Assembly: GCA_958296095.1 (NCBI GenBank)
Contig: OY282434.1
Coordinates: 2,324,001 to 2,388,000 of the forward strand
Reading direction: 5' to 3'
Length of the DNA: 64,000 nucleotides
Source: an uncultured Oligoflexales bacterium
Lineage (GTDB): Bacteria; Bdellovibrionota_B; Oligoflexia; Oligoflexales; JAPPIL01
Shown here: positions 26,392 through 36,658 of the stretch, piece by piece
How the letters are laid out: the number at the start of each line of letters is the position of its first letter
Numbering within the stretch: the stretch's first letter is position 1
Notes under the pieces: model-generated
What the model was told of the DNA's origin: nothing
Databases searched by the model: none
The model's input: only the letters and a program-made list of their open reading frames with translations
Position numbers and translations under genes: made by a program

Positions 26392-28365
26392 CTAAAGGGC
26401 ATAGCTAAGCTTGCCACGTTGACTCCATTTTAAGTCACAATCAGGCGTGGTGAGTGCCATACTGACATTGACACCCTGCGAAAAACGATCGGGGTCTTTT
26501 GTCTGCCGATAATCAGCTCCTGCGAGAAAGACAAGCAGTTCCAGCAAAAACGCATCGCCCTTCATGGCGGCGAACAGGTCTCGAATTTTTTCTGCTACCG
26601 CCTTCCTGTCGTTCAAATCACTCGCTTCGTGCCAAAACGGCATGGCCTGCTGGCTAAATTTCTCCAGCAACTTGCGCTGTGCCCGCGGCAACTTAGCGAT
26701 GGCCCGGGCACGTGTCTGTTCGTAGCGGAACGCGCTGGCAGGGGCGAAGCCGAGCACTTTAGCAATGCCGGTCCACACCTCTGCAGGCTGATAGCGCAAC
26801 AAATTGCGTATGGCACGGTCATGCAACACCCCGCTGAAGGTGAAGCGAGCATCCTTGCCGCGGCACTTCTCGCTGCTCTGCACGGCATCGATGACGTTGG
26901 TTAAAGTCGGCTGATTGGCCGCGAGCACATTGCGGGCAACGGCTAAAAAATTCGCCACGATCCGCGGGCTGTTTTTCTTCTCGTGGTAGAGATAGTTGAA
27001 GTTTAATCTGTTGAGCATGACTTCTTGCCAGCCCTGCCCCTGCGATGCCAGGTTGGCCAATACCGCACGGGAGTCAACGTCGATGCTGGAAACATTCGCG
27101 GCCACCAATCCCAGCAGCAGTTCGTTGTTGCGGTCGTAGCTGTATTTGAACGCGGCAACCTGCTCACGTTCCTCGACAACGTTGACACTGGTCGTCTCGA
27201 CATCACTCTTTTTGCTATTGCGACTAAAGTCGAGCCAACTGCCGCTCAACTCCCGACCGAGTAGTTCTTGCAGGTGTGGGGTAAGCATCTTATCGCCTGC
27301 AGTGAAGGCAATCCGACCTTCTTTCACCACGTCGAGCAGCAGGTCAGAACTTTTCTCGACGATCGTCACCCCTTGGTAATCGCCAGGATTGGAGCGGAAG
27401 GTGGCAATATTTTGGCTTGCCGCGAGATCACCGAGCAAGGCTTTGCCCAACGCTTGTCGGGCGGTGGGGTGATCGAGGTCATAGATAAAATCATAGACGA
27501 GTTTTTCTTCCCGCTCGCGTGCTATCTGCACCGTAATCAACTCACTCCCCAACAGCTTGTCGAACAGACTGGTATTGATAAAGGTCAAGCCGAGGGTCAG
27601 CTTGGCGGCAAGAGCAAAGTCACGGGTATCAGCCGTCGCGACACGATAGTTGACGAAGGTGCGCGCACCGATGCGAGCCAGCACCTTCAGCGATGATTTG
27701 AACAGCGAACTCAACAGCACATGGGTATTGGCTGTGAGTGCCGCACCGACCGCGTTGAGCCGCGGGCCGATCTTGATCAGCAAAGTCCTCTCTCCGACAC
27801 TGCTGATTTCCGAGCCAGCTGGCAACATCGCCCGCAGCCGCGCCGCCGTAAGAGGCAACGATATTATCTTGTAAATTTTGCTGACGTGTTGCTTGAGGTC
27901 GATCGCCGCCTCGTCCCCCTCAGCTTGTCCCGCGAGGGAGAGTACGTCGGGCATGACCAGGCGATACTGTTTGGTCGCTGCAACCCTGCCGTTGGCTTCG
28001 ATGGCGAGGTTGACGGGGCCCAGCAAGGACGCGAGCGGCAACATCCACGGCACCGCGACACCTGCTTCCAGAGTCAATTCATGCCACTTCTTGCCCTCGT
28101 CTTGCTCGTGCTTATCAACGTCACGCAGTACTTCCGCGCGGGTCAAGAAACGATGCCCCTTGACATAAGCGACCTCAAACGCCCCCAGCTTTCTCTTGCC
28201 TGCCACATCGCCCGCCAGCAGATCTTCCTTCCACTGTTGGAGATTCTGCAAAAAATTGCGGTAAGCCCCTTTCTCTTCAAGAATTACGACGCTGGTTGCT
28301 TCGAGACGCAGCGCTAACACAGACGTGAGTAGTGCCAGCAACACTGTAGTAAAGCGTGTGCTCAT
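26392..28365 (-). CDS. Large secreted protein of unknown function
   Basis: 657 residues with a signal peptide (VLLALLTSVLALRLEA). ATG at 28365 has GGAG 9 bases upstream, and the gene starts 11 bp after the small secreted gene at 28377, so the two form an operon. The mature protein is mixed alpha/beta with no motif I know; the last third is helical and ends FSQGVNVSMAL, perhaps a membrane strand. Two cysteines near EKCRGKDAR and PDCDLKW could form a disulfide. Periplasmic or outer-membrane placement is an inference. No recognised family. Confidence 0.72.
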   Translation of the reverse strand: MSTRFTTVLLALLTSVLALRLEATSVVILEEKGAYRNFLQNLQQWKEDLLAGDVAGKRKLGAFEVAYVKGHRFLTRAEVLRDVDKHEQDEGKKWHELTLEAGVAVPWMLPLASLLGPVNLAIEANGRVAATKQYRLVMPDVLSLAGQAEGDEAAIDLKQHVSKIYKIISLPLTAARLRAMLPAGSEISSVGERTLLIKIGPRLNAVGAALTANTHVLLSSLFKSSLKVLARIGARTFVNYRVATADTRDFALAAKLTLGLTFINTSLFDKLLGSELITVQIAREREEKLVYDFIYDLDHPTARQALGKALLGDLAASQNIATFRSNPGDYQGVTIVEKSSDLLLDVVKEGRIAFTAGDKMLTPHLQELLGRELSGSWLDFSRNSKKSDVETTSVNVVEEREQVAAFKYSYDRNNELLLGLVAANVSSIDVDSRAVLANLASQGQGWQEVMLNRLNFNYLYHEKKNSPRIVANFLAVARNVLAANQPTLTNVIDAVQSSEKCRGKDARFTFSGVLHDRAIRNLLRYQPAEVWTGIAKVLGFAPASAFRYEQTRARAIAKLPRAQRKLLEKFSQQAMPFWHEASDLNDRKAVAEKIRDLFAAMKGDAFLLELLVFLAGADYRQTKDPDRFSQGVNVSMALTTPDCDLKWSQRGKLSYAL

Positions 28366-28376
28366 CTCTATTACTC

Positions 28377-28748
28377 CTATTCTTTTTCAATAAAAAGCAG
28401 GTGCATTCTTTTAGCCTTTTCCCACGCAAAGCCACTGCCTAGCTGTCGCTGTTGCCAGTCGAGGTAGAGGTCGTTAAAGAGAATTTTCAGGCTGCGCAAC
28501 AACATGCCCGACTGCCCCAGCAGCCGTGCTGTGTCTGCCTCAGGGCAGTATATCTGCACCACGAATGAAGTCCTGCTGTCCACCTCTTCCAGGCTACAGC
28601 GGTCGATGCCGAGATGTTGGGTGAGAATTTGCTGCAACGTTGCCACCAAGGATTTTTGCTGCTGTGCCAATGTGTTGTCCGCGGCGAACACAGGCGCTGT
28701 CTCAAAGCCAACGAGCAGCGCGGCCGCTAGTAGATGTCTCTTGATCAT
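28377..28748 (-). CDS. Small secreted protein of unknown function
   Basis: 123 residues with a clear signal peptide (KRHLLAAALLVGFETAPVFA) and GAGAGGA ahead of the ATG. The mature part is helical at first (QQQKSLVATLQQILTQHLG), then SFVVQIYCPEADTARLLGQ. Two cysteines (DRCSLEE, IYCPEA) may pair. First gene of a two-gene operon with the 657-residue secreted protein; they are probably functional partners. Not recognised. Confidence 0.7.
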   Translation of the reverse strand: MIKRHLLAAALLVGFETAPVFAADNTLAQQQKSLVATLQQILTQHLGIDRCSLEEVDSRTSFVVQIYCPEADTARLLGQSGMLLRSLKILFNDLYLDWQQRQLGSGFAWEKAKRMHLLFIEKE

Positions 28749-28943
28749 GTTGTCCTCTCGCCACGAATTATCGATGCGTGCGGACTAGCAATTCGTGTGC
28801 TGTTTTGCAATAGCAGTCAAGGTTTTGGGACAAAAAACCGATAAGCAAGGTGAGGGGCTTGCCAAATCGACATAGCCGAGTTAGAATAATCGGTTAGGGT
28901 CGTGATTAGGATCACTGGCAGGCAATGACGGAGGTGGACTGCG

Positions 28944-30032
28944 ATGGTCGTCACGTATGCCATACCGGTGCTTTTTCTTTTTGTTCTTCTGGAGTACCTC
29001 TACTGCAAGTTGCGCAAGCGTGGCCGCTACCTCGGTATTGATACGCTAGCCAACCTCTCTGCAGGTATCCTGTCCCGCCTGACCGTCCCGTTCACGAAAG
29101 TCATCTCGATAGGCGCGTATGTGTTGGTTTACGAGCACTTGCGCTTGTTCACGCTGTCCGACTTGGCTGCGCCCTGGCTTTATGTGGCACTGGCGTTCTG
29201 CTTCCTTGCCGTCGATTTCTTCTACTACTTGCAGCATCGTGTCTCACACCGCGTCAATATCCTGTGGGGGGCGCACATCGTTCACCATCAGAGCGAGAAT
29301 TTCAATTTCAGTGTGGCCTTTCGTCAATCGGCGATTGGCTCGGTCTTCACTTTCATTTTTGATTTGCCGCTGGCCTTGCTTGGCCTAGATCCTTGGTATT
29401 TCGGGCTGTTCATGGGCATCAACCTCCTCTATCAGTTCTTGATTCACACCGAGACGGTAGATAAGCTCGGCTTTTTGGAAATTTTCATGAACACACCATC
29501 GCATCATCGTGTGCATCACGGGCGTGACCCCAAGTATATCGACAAGAACTACGCAGGCATGTTTATTGTCTGGGATCGGTGGCTGGGAACGTTTCAGGCA
29601 GAGGAAGAGAGACCTACTTATGGGGTAACTACGCCGCCGCAGAATTTCAATCCTGTCACTGCCAATTATCATTTCTACCAAATTTTATGGCGAGAAGGTA
29701 AGAAGCATCGGCACTTTATTGACAAATTGGCGTTGTGGTTTTTGCCACCAGAGGCGGTTGAATCTAGATCTTTGCCGCATTCTAATTTTCGGGCTGTCTA
29801 TGGGTGTAACTTTCACTTGCCGCACTTGCTGCCAGTGTCGCTTTTTTATGTGCTGGTGACGCTATTGACCTTTGCTATGCTGTTGTTTGCCGAAAGCATT
29901 GAGCCGGTGTATCTGGTGGCGGTGGGGTTGATACTGATGACTGACTTGCCGTTTCGGCTGGTTATCGATGGTTTAGTCAAGCGTTGCCCGGCACAGGTTA
30001 ATGTCCGGAGAGGTCTTCATGACACAGTATGA
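28944..30032 (+). CDS. Alkylglycerol monooxygenase-like fatty acid hydroxylase superfamily protein
   Basis: 362-residue membrane di-iron enzyme. The histidine clusters are H98-x3-H102 (HRVSH), H111-x2-HH115 (HIVHHQSE) and HHRVHH at 187-192, and the run [14 protein letters not shown] with [19 protein letters not shown] is close to animal alkylglycerol monooxygenase (TMEM195/AGMO). Seven or so hydrophobic segments, including a long C-terminal pair. AGMO cleaves ether lipids with tetrahydrobiopterin; bacterial relatives are mostly uncharacterised, so substrate is open. GGAGGTGG lies ahead of the ATG. It overlaps msrB by 14 bp. Confidence 0.9.
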   Translation: MVVTYAIPVLFLFVLLEYLYCKLRKRGRYLGIDTLANLSAGILSRLTVPFTKVISIGAYVLVYEHLRLFTLSDLAAPWLYVALAFCFLAVDFFYYLQHRVSHRVNILWGAHIVHHQSENFNFSVAFRQSAIGSVFTFIFDLPLALLGLDPWYFGLFMGINLLYQFLIHTETVDKLGFLEIFMNTPSHHRVHHGRDPKYIDKNYAGMFIVWDRWLGTFQAEEERPTYGVTTPPQNFNPVTANYHFYQILWREGKKHRHFIDKLALWFLPPEAVESRSLPHSNFRAVYGCNFHLPHLLPVSLFYVLVTLLTFAMLLFAESIEPVYLVAVGLILMTDLPFRLVIDGLVKRCPAQVNVRRGLHDTV

Positions 30033-30468
30033 CAAGCCTTCAGAGGCACAGTTGCGGGAGAAGCTCACGTCGGAACAGTATCGTGTCACCCAGCAGGACG
30101 GTACCGAGCGAGCCTTCGACAACCCTTTCTGGAACAACAAGGAGGAGGGTATCTATGTCGACGTTGTCTCTGGTGAGCCACTGTTCAGTTCATCCGACAA
30201 GTATGATTCAGGCACGGGTTGGCCTTCGTTCATGCGCCCGCTAGAAACCCAGCACATCGTTGAGCGCGAAGACCGCTTGTTATTCCGCAAACGCACTGAG
30301 GTGCGGTCACGGCACGGCAATTCGCACTTGGGGCACGTGTTCCGTGACGGCCCCGCGCCGACGGGTCAGCGCTACTGCATCAACTCAGCCGCACTGCGTT
30401 TCATCAAGAAGTCCGACCTCGTCACCGCAGGTTACGGCGAGTATTTGCGTTTGTTCGACGCTTGCTAG
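30019..30468 (+). CDS. msrB: Peptide-methionine (R)-S-oxide reductase MsrB
   Basis: 149 residues from ATG 30019, chosen because GGAGAGG sits 6 bases upstream (an ATG at 30001 is also in frame). Repairs oxidised methionine (R isomer). Landmarks: [27 protein letters not shown], and the catalytic cysteine in RYCINSAAL. The two CxxC zinc pairs seen in many MsrB proteins are absent ([10 protein letters not shown] in place of the first), so this is the zinc-free type. Start overlaps the upstream hydroxylase gene, suggesting coupled translation. Confidence 0.95.
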   Translation: MTQYDKPSEAQLREKLTSEQYRVTQQDGTERAFDNPFWNNKEEGIYVDVVSGEPLFSSSDKYDSGTGWPSFMRPLETQHIVEREDRLLFRKRTEVRSRHGNSHLGHVFRDGPAPTGQRYCINSAALRFIKKSDLVTAGYGEYLRLFDAC

Positions 30469-30477
30469 CGCCGTGGC

Positions 30478-31565
30478 GCGCTGCTGTTTGTAACGCTCGC
30501 CTTACGAGACTGTTTGCCGCTTTCTCGCTCCCTCATCGCTACGCGATGCTGTTTGTAACGCTCGCTTCCTAGCTCGCTGCATGTTCTCAGGCCACTCTGC
30601 GCGCCCTCTCTGCTTGCCCCCAAGCCCCTTTGCTTGTCCTCAGACCTCTCGTTTATTGCGTTCGGGCTTGCTGGCCGAGGGCTTTATGAAGGGCGCGGTG
30701 AGGCCGTACGAAAACTCGCACCACAAATACTGCCAATACTGCCGTTAGATTATTTTTTGCACAAGGCATGTGCCACACCTATCTCAAGGGCGAGTTTCTC
30801 GGTAGGGCTGCACCGTGCCAAGATAACGGAGGCCTGTGCTACTTGCCTCTTGCCCTCAGGTCTTCTCGCGGTTGCCCTCACCTCTTGCCTACAGAGAGCT
30901 CCATGAACGGCAGGGAGAGACCGTGCGCTGCGCTGCGCCGTGGCGCGCGGCTTTTTGTAACGCTCGCTTTCTAGCTCGCTGCTTATCCTCTAGTCTCTCT
31001 GCATCCTCTCGCTGCTTGTTCTCAGGCCACTCGTTATTGCGTTGAGGCTTGCCTGCTAGCCCCTTTGCTTGCCCTCAGACCTCTCGGATGTTGAGCTGAG
31101 GTTTGCCGACCGAGAGCTCCATGAATGGCGGGGGGAGGCCGTACGAAAACTCGACCATAAATATTGCCATGTTGCCGTCGGATTATGCGATTAGGTAAAG
31201 CATGTGCCATACCCTCTCAGGTCGAGTTTCTCGGTAGGGCTGCGCCTCGCCAAGACAACGGAGATTTGTGCTAAGGAAGGTCTTTGCCCCAAGTCTCTCA
31301 GCGGTTGCCCACACCTCTTGCCCTCCGAGGGCTTTATGAACGGCACGGTGAGACCGTACGAAAACTCGACCATAAATAGTGCCAACACTGCAATCAGATT
31401 ATTTTTTTTGCATAGGGCATGTGCTTATACATGCTCAGGTCGAGTTTCTCGGTAGGTCTGCGCCGTGCCAAGATAACGGAGGTACGGGCTAAGTAGTGTC
31501 TGCGCCTCGCCAAGACAACGGAGGCCTGTGCTAATAGGTGCACCGTGCCCAGCTGCGCTGCGGCT
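30478..31565 (-). repeat. Interspersed stem-loop repeat, block 5 (reverse, three full units and one partial)
   Basis: Core arms at about 30670/30800, 31105/31230 and 31322/31455, plus a partial unit near 30890. The inner arms of the 31105 and 31322 units (GAAAACTCGACC and GGTCGAGTTTCTC) pair perfectly. It starts 9 bp after msrB and runs to about 100 bp before bioB. Confidence 0.87.
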
Positions 31566-31663
31566 TTTTTGCCACTTTGCCTGCCCTCTCTGCTTGTCAA
31601 TTGCTGCAGATTTGCGCTATACGACCGCGGGGGATAGGCTGTGTGCGAGAGGAGTTTGCATCG

Positions 31664-32644
31664 ATGTCCAGCCCGCGAGTTTCAGATCAAACCAGGCACG
31701 ATTACTGCGCTGACGGGATTGCATCGCTGTATGCGTTGCCTTTTACCTCGTTGCTCAGGCAGGCGCAGGAAGTGCATCACCGCCACCACGCGGCTGCTCA
31801 GGTGCAACTCTGCTCGCTACTGTCAATCAAGACAGGTGGTTGCCGCGAAGATTGCGGCTACTGCCCGCAGAGTGCACACCACAACGCCGATCTGCAAGCC
31901 GAACCACTGCTCAACCTCGATACGATTACCACCGCGGCACGACGTGCTAAGCAACGCGGCGCAACGCGTTTCTGCATGGGTGCGGCCTGGCGTTCACCGC
32001 CAACCCGCGGCAAGGTCTTCGCGCGCCTGTTAGAGGCAGCTGCCGCGGTCAAGGCACTCGGCTTGCAGGTGTGCATGACACTCGGCATGCTCGATGCTGA
32101 ACAAGCACGGCAACTAAAGCGAGCTGGGGTTTATGCTTACAACCACAACCTCGACACCTCCCCTCGTTACTACCCACAGGTAATTACCACCCGCACCTAT
32201 GCTGATCGTCTTGCCACCCTGCGCCATGTGCGGGCAGCGGGCATGACCATCTGCTGCGGCGGAATCGTCGGCATGGGCGAAGAGAGAAGCGATCGCGTCG
32301 AGTTGCTGCAACAGCTGAGCAGTCTCAACCCCCACCCCGAAAGCGTGCCTATCAACCTGCTGGTGCGCGTGCAAGGCACACCCCTTGCCAGTGCAAAAGA
32401 CCTCGATGTCTTCGAGCTAGTGCGCACTATCGCTACCGCTCGCATCATCATGCCATACAGCCGTGTGCGTCTTTCCGCAGGCCGCACGCAGCTGAGCGAT
32501 GAGGCTCAAGCCCTGTGCTTTCTTGCAGGGGCGAATTCGATTTTCATGGGCGAGAAGCTACTGACTACCGCCAACCCCGATGTCGATGCCGACATGCAGT
32601 TGCTGCAACGTCTTGGCCTGCAACCGCTGGCCTCAACTTCTTGA
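31664..32644 (+). CDS. bioB: Biotin synthase
   Basis: 326 residues from ATG 31664 (GAGAGGAG upstream; the frame runs back into repeat DNA but without homology). Radical-SAM enzyme inserting sulfur into dethiobiotin. The 4Fe-4S motif is C60-x3-C64-x2-C67 ([11 protein letters not shown]); the 2Fe-2S ligands appear as [12 protein letters not shown] and [10 protein letters not shown], with R in [20 protein letters not shown] is the substrate region. Followed 30 bp later by bioF, a two-gene biotin operon; bioA, bioD and bioC are not in the window. Confidence 0.97.
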   Translation: MSSPRVSDQTRHDYCADGIASLYALPFTSLLRQAQEVHHRHHAAAQVQLCSLLSIKTGGCREDCGYCPQSAHHNADLQAEPLLNLDTITTAARRAKQRGATRFCMGAAWRSPPTRGKVFARLLEAAAAVKALGLQVCMTLGMLDAEQARQLKRAGVYAYNHNLDTSPRYYPQVITTRTYADRLATLRHVRAAGMTICCGGIVGMGEERSDRVELLQQLSSLNPHPESVPINLLVRVQGTPLASAKDLDVFELVRTIATARIIMPYSRVRLSAGRTQLSDEAQALCFLAGANSIFMGEKLLTTANPDVDADMQLLQRLGLQPLASTS

Positions 32645-32674
32645 TAAAGAAAATTTTTAATAGGTTGAGACCCC

Positions 32675-33838
32675 ATGCACAGCATCGAGCGACTGCAGCA
32701 AGCAATTAACACCCAACTCCAGCAGCACACCGCACGACAGCAATTGCGCACCCTGGCCGCCAACCATTTTGCCCAAGCAGGATGGCTCGACCTCAATCAC
32801 AACGACTATCTCGGCCTACGCTACCAGCGCGACTGGCAAACGAGAGTTTGGCAACGTTGCCAAGAACTGCCTATCGGTGCGGGTGGGAGCAGATTGCTAG
32901 GCGGTGAGTTTGCCATTTTTCAACAACTCGAACAGCAGTTCGCGTCTTTCAAAAACGCTCCCCGTGCCCTATTCTTTCCCTCTGGTTATGCTGCTAATTC
33001 AGCCTGCGTGCCAGCCCTCGCCAAAGCCTTGCCGCACGCACAGTTTTTTTCTGACCAACTCAACCATGCCAGCCTCATCGACGGCTTTCGTCTCGCAAAA
33101 ATTCCCGCAGCACAAAAACACATCTACCCTCACCTCAACTACACAGCACTAGAACAGGCACTGAGCCAATCACGTGCTGAGGTGAACATCATTATCACTG
33201 AATCGCTATTTAGCATGGATGGCGATACCTGCGACCTGACGCGCTTAGATGCATTGGCGCAACGCTACCGCGGCTTATTGCTAATCGACGAAGCTCACGC
33301 GGTCGGAGTGTGTGGCAACGACGGCTCAGGTCTGATCGCGGCGCACCATCTCGACCACGAGCAACTCATCTCGGTCAATACCTGTGGCAAGGCACTCGGC
33401 AGCAGCGGGGCCTTCGTCTGCGGGGCGACTTGGTTCATCGACTACCTCATCAACACCGCCCGCCACTTTATTTACACTACCGCCCCCTCACCTTGGCTAG
33501 CCATCGCGCTGCAGGAGGCAATGGCACATATCCAAGACCAGCCTCAGCCACGTCAACATCTCGTTATCCTCGCACAGACGTTGCGGGAAAAACTGCGTGC
33601 CGCGGGTTTTGACATTGGCACAAGTGACTCGCATATCATTGTCTTGTTGGCAACCGATGCTGAGCAGGCACTGCGTTGGGCCGAGCAACTGGCGGCGGAA
33701 AAGATCAGTGTTGGTGCAATTCGTCCCCCGACTGTGGCTGTGCCACGCTTGCGTCTGTCGCTGCACGCGGCGCTTGACGATGTGCAAATAGAACGGTTAC
33801 TAGCTGCATTGCACAAGACCCGCGTTGCCGCGCGGTAG
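32675..33838 (+). CDS. bioF: 8-amino-7-oxononanoate synthase
   Basis: 387 residues. PLP enzyme joining pimeloyl-ACP/CoA and L-alanine in biotin synthesis. Landmarks: NDYLGLR, GAGGSRLLGGEF, FPSGYAANSA, DQLNHASLIDGFRL, ESLFSMDGD, LLIDEAHAVGVCG, the PLP lysine in TCGKALGSSGAFVCG, and RLSLHAALDDVQIERLL. Standard length. AGGTTGAG precedes the ATG. Confidence 0.97.
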   Translation: MHSIERLQQAINTQLQQHTARQQLRTLAANHFAQAGWLDLNHNDYLGLRYQRDWQTRVWQRCQELPIGAGGSRLLGGEFAIFQQLEQQFASFKNAPRALFFPSGYAANSACVPALAKALPHAQFFSDQLNHASLIDGFRLAKIPAAQKHIYPHLNYTALEQALSQSRAEVNIIITESLFSMDGDTCDLTRLDALAQRYRGLLLIDEAHAVGVCGNDGSGLIAAHHLDHEQLISVNTCGKALGSSGAFVCGATWFIDYLINTARHFIYTTAPSPWLAIALQEAMAHIQDQPQPRQHLVILAQTLREKLRAAGFDIGTSDSHIIVLLATDAEQALRWAEQLAAEKISVGAIRPPTVAVPRLRLSLHAALDDVQIERLLAALHKTRVAAR

Positions 33839-33852
33839 TGTCTCTCCTTCTT

Positions 33853-34506
33853 TTAGAACGGCCAACCAAGCACCATGAAGCCGCCGAACAACAGGACGGT
33901 AAAAACGATGGCGAGCAGATTGAAATGGCGATCGATAAAGACTTTCGCAGGCGGGCCGAGTTTGTGCAGCAAAAAAGCTAGCACAAAAAAGCGCAAACCA
34001 CGTGATAGGGCACTTGCCAGAACGAAGACCCCTAGGTTCACCTGGGCAAAACCCGCGGCGACGGTAATCAGTTTATACGGTAGAGGAGTCAAGCCGAAAA
34101 CAAAGACAACCCAGGCGTTCCAATCGTCGAAAGTTTGGAACAGGTAGGCAGGCTGCACACCTAGCAGTTTTTCAAAATACACGGGCAACGGCACATCTTC
34201 CCTGCCGTCAATTGCTATCAGTTCGATGCGCATGACATGTGCGATCAACCACCGTCCCAGCGTCTGCCACAAGAAAAAACCGATGGCATAGCCAACCAAA
34301 CCGCCTAATACCGAAGCCAATGTCGTGCCTGCCGCAAAGATGAACCAGCGTTCACTCGCCCCTAGCACCATGGGAATCAACAGCAGATCGGGCGGAAGGG
34401 GAAAGAAACTGCTCTCGCAGAAGGCGATGATGAGCAAGGCGGGCAAGCCCCAACGAGTGTCAGCCCAGCCCAACACCCAGTCATAGAGGCGACGCAGTAG
34501 CTTCAT
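33853..34506 (-). CDS. YqaA/DedA-type (VTT domain) inner-membrane protein
   Basis: 217 residues. ESSFFPLPPDLLLIPMVLG and FGLTPLPYKLITVAAGFAQ are the two halves of the VTT/SNARE-associated domain, in the small YqaA subfamily. DedA-family proteins act in lipid flipping and envelope homeostasis; the YqaA branch is less defined. Four to five hydrophobic segments. The start overlaps the proline dehydrogenase stop by 4 bp, so they are co-transcribed. Convergent with bioF. Confidence 0.88.
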   Translation of the reverse strand: MKLLRRLYDWVLGWADTRWGLPALLIIAFCESSFFPLPPDLLLIPMVLGASERWFIFAAGTTLASVLGGLVGYAIGFFLWQTLGRWLIAHVMRIELIAIDGREDVPLPVYFEKLLGVQPAYLFQTFDDWNAWVVFVFGLTPLPYKLITVAAGFAQVNLGVFVLASALSRGLRFFVLAFLLHKLGPPAKVFIDRHFNLLAIVFTVLLFGGFMVLGWPF

Positions 34507-35345
34507 GCCTTGAAGAGATTGCGCAGCAAGAAGAAAAAATTCTCCTTACGCTCCAGCAACCGCCGACTGAAGTACGGTAGCCAGTTCTTGCCAAAAGGAA
34601 TATAGACGCGCAGGTTATAGCCATCAGCCCGTAGGCGCGGCCAGGTGCGGCGACGCATGCCGTACAACATCTGAAATTCATAGCGATCAGCACTCACGCG
34701 CTGCCGCTGTGCCAGCTCGCGTACGTGTGTAATCAACAAGTCGTCGTGAGTCGCAAAGGCCGTATCACTGAAATTGCGCAACAATATCTCAGCCAACTCA
34801 GCGTAGTTTTGACGAATAGACCGCATGTCCTGCCAGGCAATGTCAGCCGCCTCCTTGTAAGCACCTTTGCACAAGCGTACTCTCGCCTCGACTGCCTGCA
34901 AGCGTTCAAGGTCAGCACGGGTGCGTTTCAGATACGCTTGCAAGACGATGCCAAGCGCGGGGTATTTTTTTTTCATGCGGGCGTAGATGGATACCGTCTG
35001 CTCCGTCCAAGCCGACCCCTCCATGTCAATACGCACGAACACTCCTCGCGTTGCCGCCACCTGCAACAGGCCATCGAGCAGTTCACAGGTTAATTCCTCG
35101 CTGTGCATGAGACCGAGCATGGTCAGCTTGATCGATAGGTATGAATTACTACCGTCCATGCGGGCGAGCAACTCGATATACTCGCGCTGCACCGCACGGC
35201 TCTCTTGCTCGCCGCGAAAATCCTCGCCGAGAATGTTAAGGGTCGTCCTGATGCCCTGTGCCGCGAGGGATTCGCAGTGTGGCATCACATCTTGCCAGGT
35301 CGTGCCAGCGACGAAACGTCGAACAATCGGGGGCGCGCTACTCAT
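34503..35345 (-). CDS. Proline dehydrogenase (PutA-type FAD domain)
   Basis: 280 residues from ATG 35345 (the frame stays open to 35861 but that part is antisense to the next gene and unrelated). Oxidises proline to pyrroline-5-carboxylate. TIM-barrel landmarks: TLNILGED, LSIKLTMLGL, VRIDMEGSAWTEQT, VRLCKGAYKE, FATHD, EFQMLYGMRRR, and the C-terminal YNLRVYIPFGKNWLPYFSRR. A monofunctional, single-domain enzyme; no P5C dehydrogenase gene is near. Confidence 0.92.
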   Translation of the reverse strand: MSSAPPIVRRFVAGTTWQDVMPHCESLAAQGIRTTLNILGEDFRGEQESRAVQREYIELLARMDGSNSYLSIKLTMLGLMHSEELTCELLDGLLQVAATRGVFVRIDMEGSAWTEQTVSIYARMKKKYPALGIVLQAYLKRTRADLERLQAVEARVRLCKGAYKEAADIAWQDMRSIRQNYAELAEILLRNFSDTAFATHDDLLITHVRELAQRQRVSADRYEFQMLYGMRRRTWPRLRADGYNLRVYIPFGKNWLPYFSRRLLERKENFFFLLRNLFKA

Positions 35346-35447
35346 CGGACTCACCGCTAATGGAAAGATAACACTGTAGCGCACAACGTGACTTGCGCCA
35401 AGAAATTTTGCTCCTGCAAGTTTCTCAAAAATTTTTTTAAAAAACTG

Positions 35448-35476
35448 TTGACTTCCATTTTGAGAGAAAGTAAACC
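35448..35476 (+). promoter_or_regulatory. Predicted promoter of outer-membrane paralogue 1
   Basis: TTGACT (35448-35453), 17 bases, TAAACC (35471-35476), 38 bp before the GTG start. The -35 box and spacer (TTGACTTCCATTTTGAGAG) are conserved in front of all three paralogues while the -10 hexamer differs. Confidence 0.5.
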
Positions 35477-35514
35477 CGCCCCGTAGACTTTTTTTACAAC
35501 TTTTGGAGGGTGCC

Positions 35515-36633
35515 GTGAGGAATTTCGTGATTTTCGTCTGCGGAGTGCTGTTGTCCGTGCAGGGCTTCGCTTTTAAAGGAGGGACGGGCAAGAGACAGCT
35601 CAAAAATATATTGAGCAACCAACCATTTATGGAGCATGTGGCTGCCGCGAGTGGCAAGACTTCCGTCGGGATCAACAGCGGCAATCTTGGCAAGTTCTTT
35701 TCTGGGATAGCTTCCAAGCGTCCAATCGATTCTCCCACTCTTGGTGCCAAAGCTCTTTCGGCTATAGCAGGTGTTGCCGTGATGCTCGGCACAATCACTA
35801 CCGCTGATGCCAACCTTGAAAAGAGAGCTAAGGTGATGGACAAAAAGATACTCTCTACCAAAGTGGTTGATATTGGTGACGGGGTTGAGCTTAATTACAA
35901 CGGTACACTTGGAGGTAATTACTTCAACGGCACTGGCAAGCCAGATACCCTTTCCATTGGTGTTGGGTTAGGCGCCGAGCTCAGTAGAGATCTTTCTTCA
36001 CTTGATGTCAAAGGTTCATTCCGGTCCACTAGGACCAAGGAAGTCGGCGAAGGCGCAAACGATGGTTGGTCAGGTGATGAGGACTATATCGTCAGAGGGA
36101 TTTTCGTGCAGGGGATTCCCGTCACCGACAGTAACTTGAATCCCGTCTTGTACATAGACGGAGGCTACGCCCATTATGGCAACAAGAAACGCTCCGCCGA
36201 TGGCACGGTCGGTATCGGTGTTGGTGCTGAAGGCGTTCTGTTCGGCAATAAGATGCAACTGCAGCTACGTGGTGGTTTTGGTATCTTGGGCGAAGGTCAG
36301 CATGACCCTGTTAGGGATGAGTTCAACGAGATCGATGACAACACGGTGTTTGCATGGGGTGCCACCTTGAAAACAGGGTGGACTAGCCTTGGCGATATTC
36401 TGCAGGCAGGGGATGACTCGATTGCCCACATCATTCCTATTATCCCTGCGGCTGTCACCACCTTCACAGAGTTTCGTCCTGTCGGGGGTGATGCTGATTT
36501 CGACATTCATACACGCAGGGTTGAGAGCACTATCAACGTTATCCAGGGTTTAGGTGTTACCCTGACTTATGATGGGACGAAGGGTCAGGAAGCGGCTAAG
36601 TCGGCACTGCTATCGTTTACTTACGGATTCTGA
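35515..36633 (+). CDS. Outer-membrane beta-barrel protein, paralogue 1 of a tandem mosaic family
   Basis: 372 residues. GTG 35515 has GGAGGG 5 bases upstream. Signal peptide RNFVIFVCGVLLSVQGFA, then an N-terminal region (KRQLKNILSNQPFMEHVAAA), a helical stretch and a beta-rich domain with alternating strands (TLSIGVGLGAELS, TVGIGVGAEGVLFG, MQLQLRGGFGILGEG, VTLTYDGTK) ending in LLSFTYGF. A terminal Phe after an aromatic strand is the outer-membrane insertion signal. Codons from 36043 to 36339 are shared with paralogue 3. Its own promoter and terminator. No family recognised. Confidence 0.78.
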   Translation: MRNFVIFVCGVLLSVQGFAFKGGTGKRQLKNILSNQPFMEHVAAASGKTSVGINSGNLGKFFSGIASKRPIDSPTLGAKALSAIAGVAVMLGTITTADANLEKRAKVMDKKILSTKVVDIGDGVELNYNGTLGGNYFNGTGKPDTLSIGVGLGAELSRDLSSLDVKGSFRSTRTKEVGEGANDGWSGDEDYIVRGIFVQGIPVTDSNLNPVLYIDGGYAHYGNKKRSADGTVGIGVGAEGVLFGNKMQLQLRGGFGILGEGQHDPVRDEFNEIDDNTVFAWGATLKTGWTSLGDILQAGDDSIAHIIPIIPAAVTTFTEFRPVGGDADFDIHTRRVESTINVIQGLGVTLTYDGTKGQEAAKSALLSFTYGF

Positions 36634-36658
36634 TCCCTGCGTCAGTTTGCACGCACAA

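Noticed and set aside
30478-31565. Many open reading frames of 60-110 codons inside the repeat blocks (also at 5-6, 8, 19, 49-50, 55 and 61-62 kb)
   Set aside because: The same peptides (such as EFSHGLA-x-PFMELSVGK) appear in every copy and on several frames, without ribosome sites; openness comes from the GC-rich repeat and not from coding selection.
35346-35861. N-terminal extension of the proline dehydrogenase frame
   Set aside because: It is antisense to the outer-membrane paralogue and shows no homology; the enzyme fold starts at the ATG at 35345.
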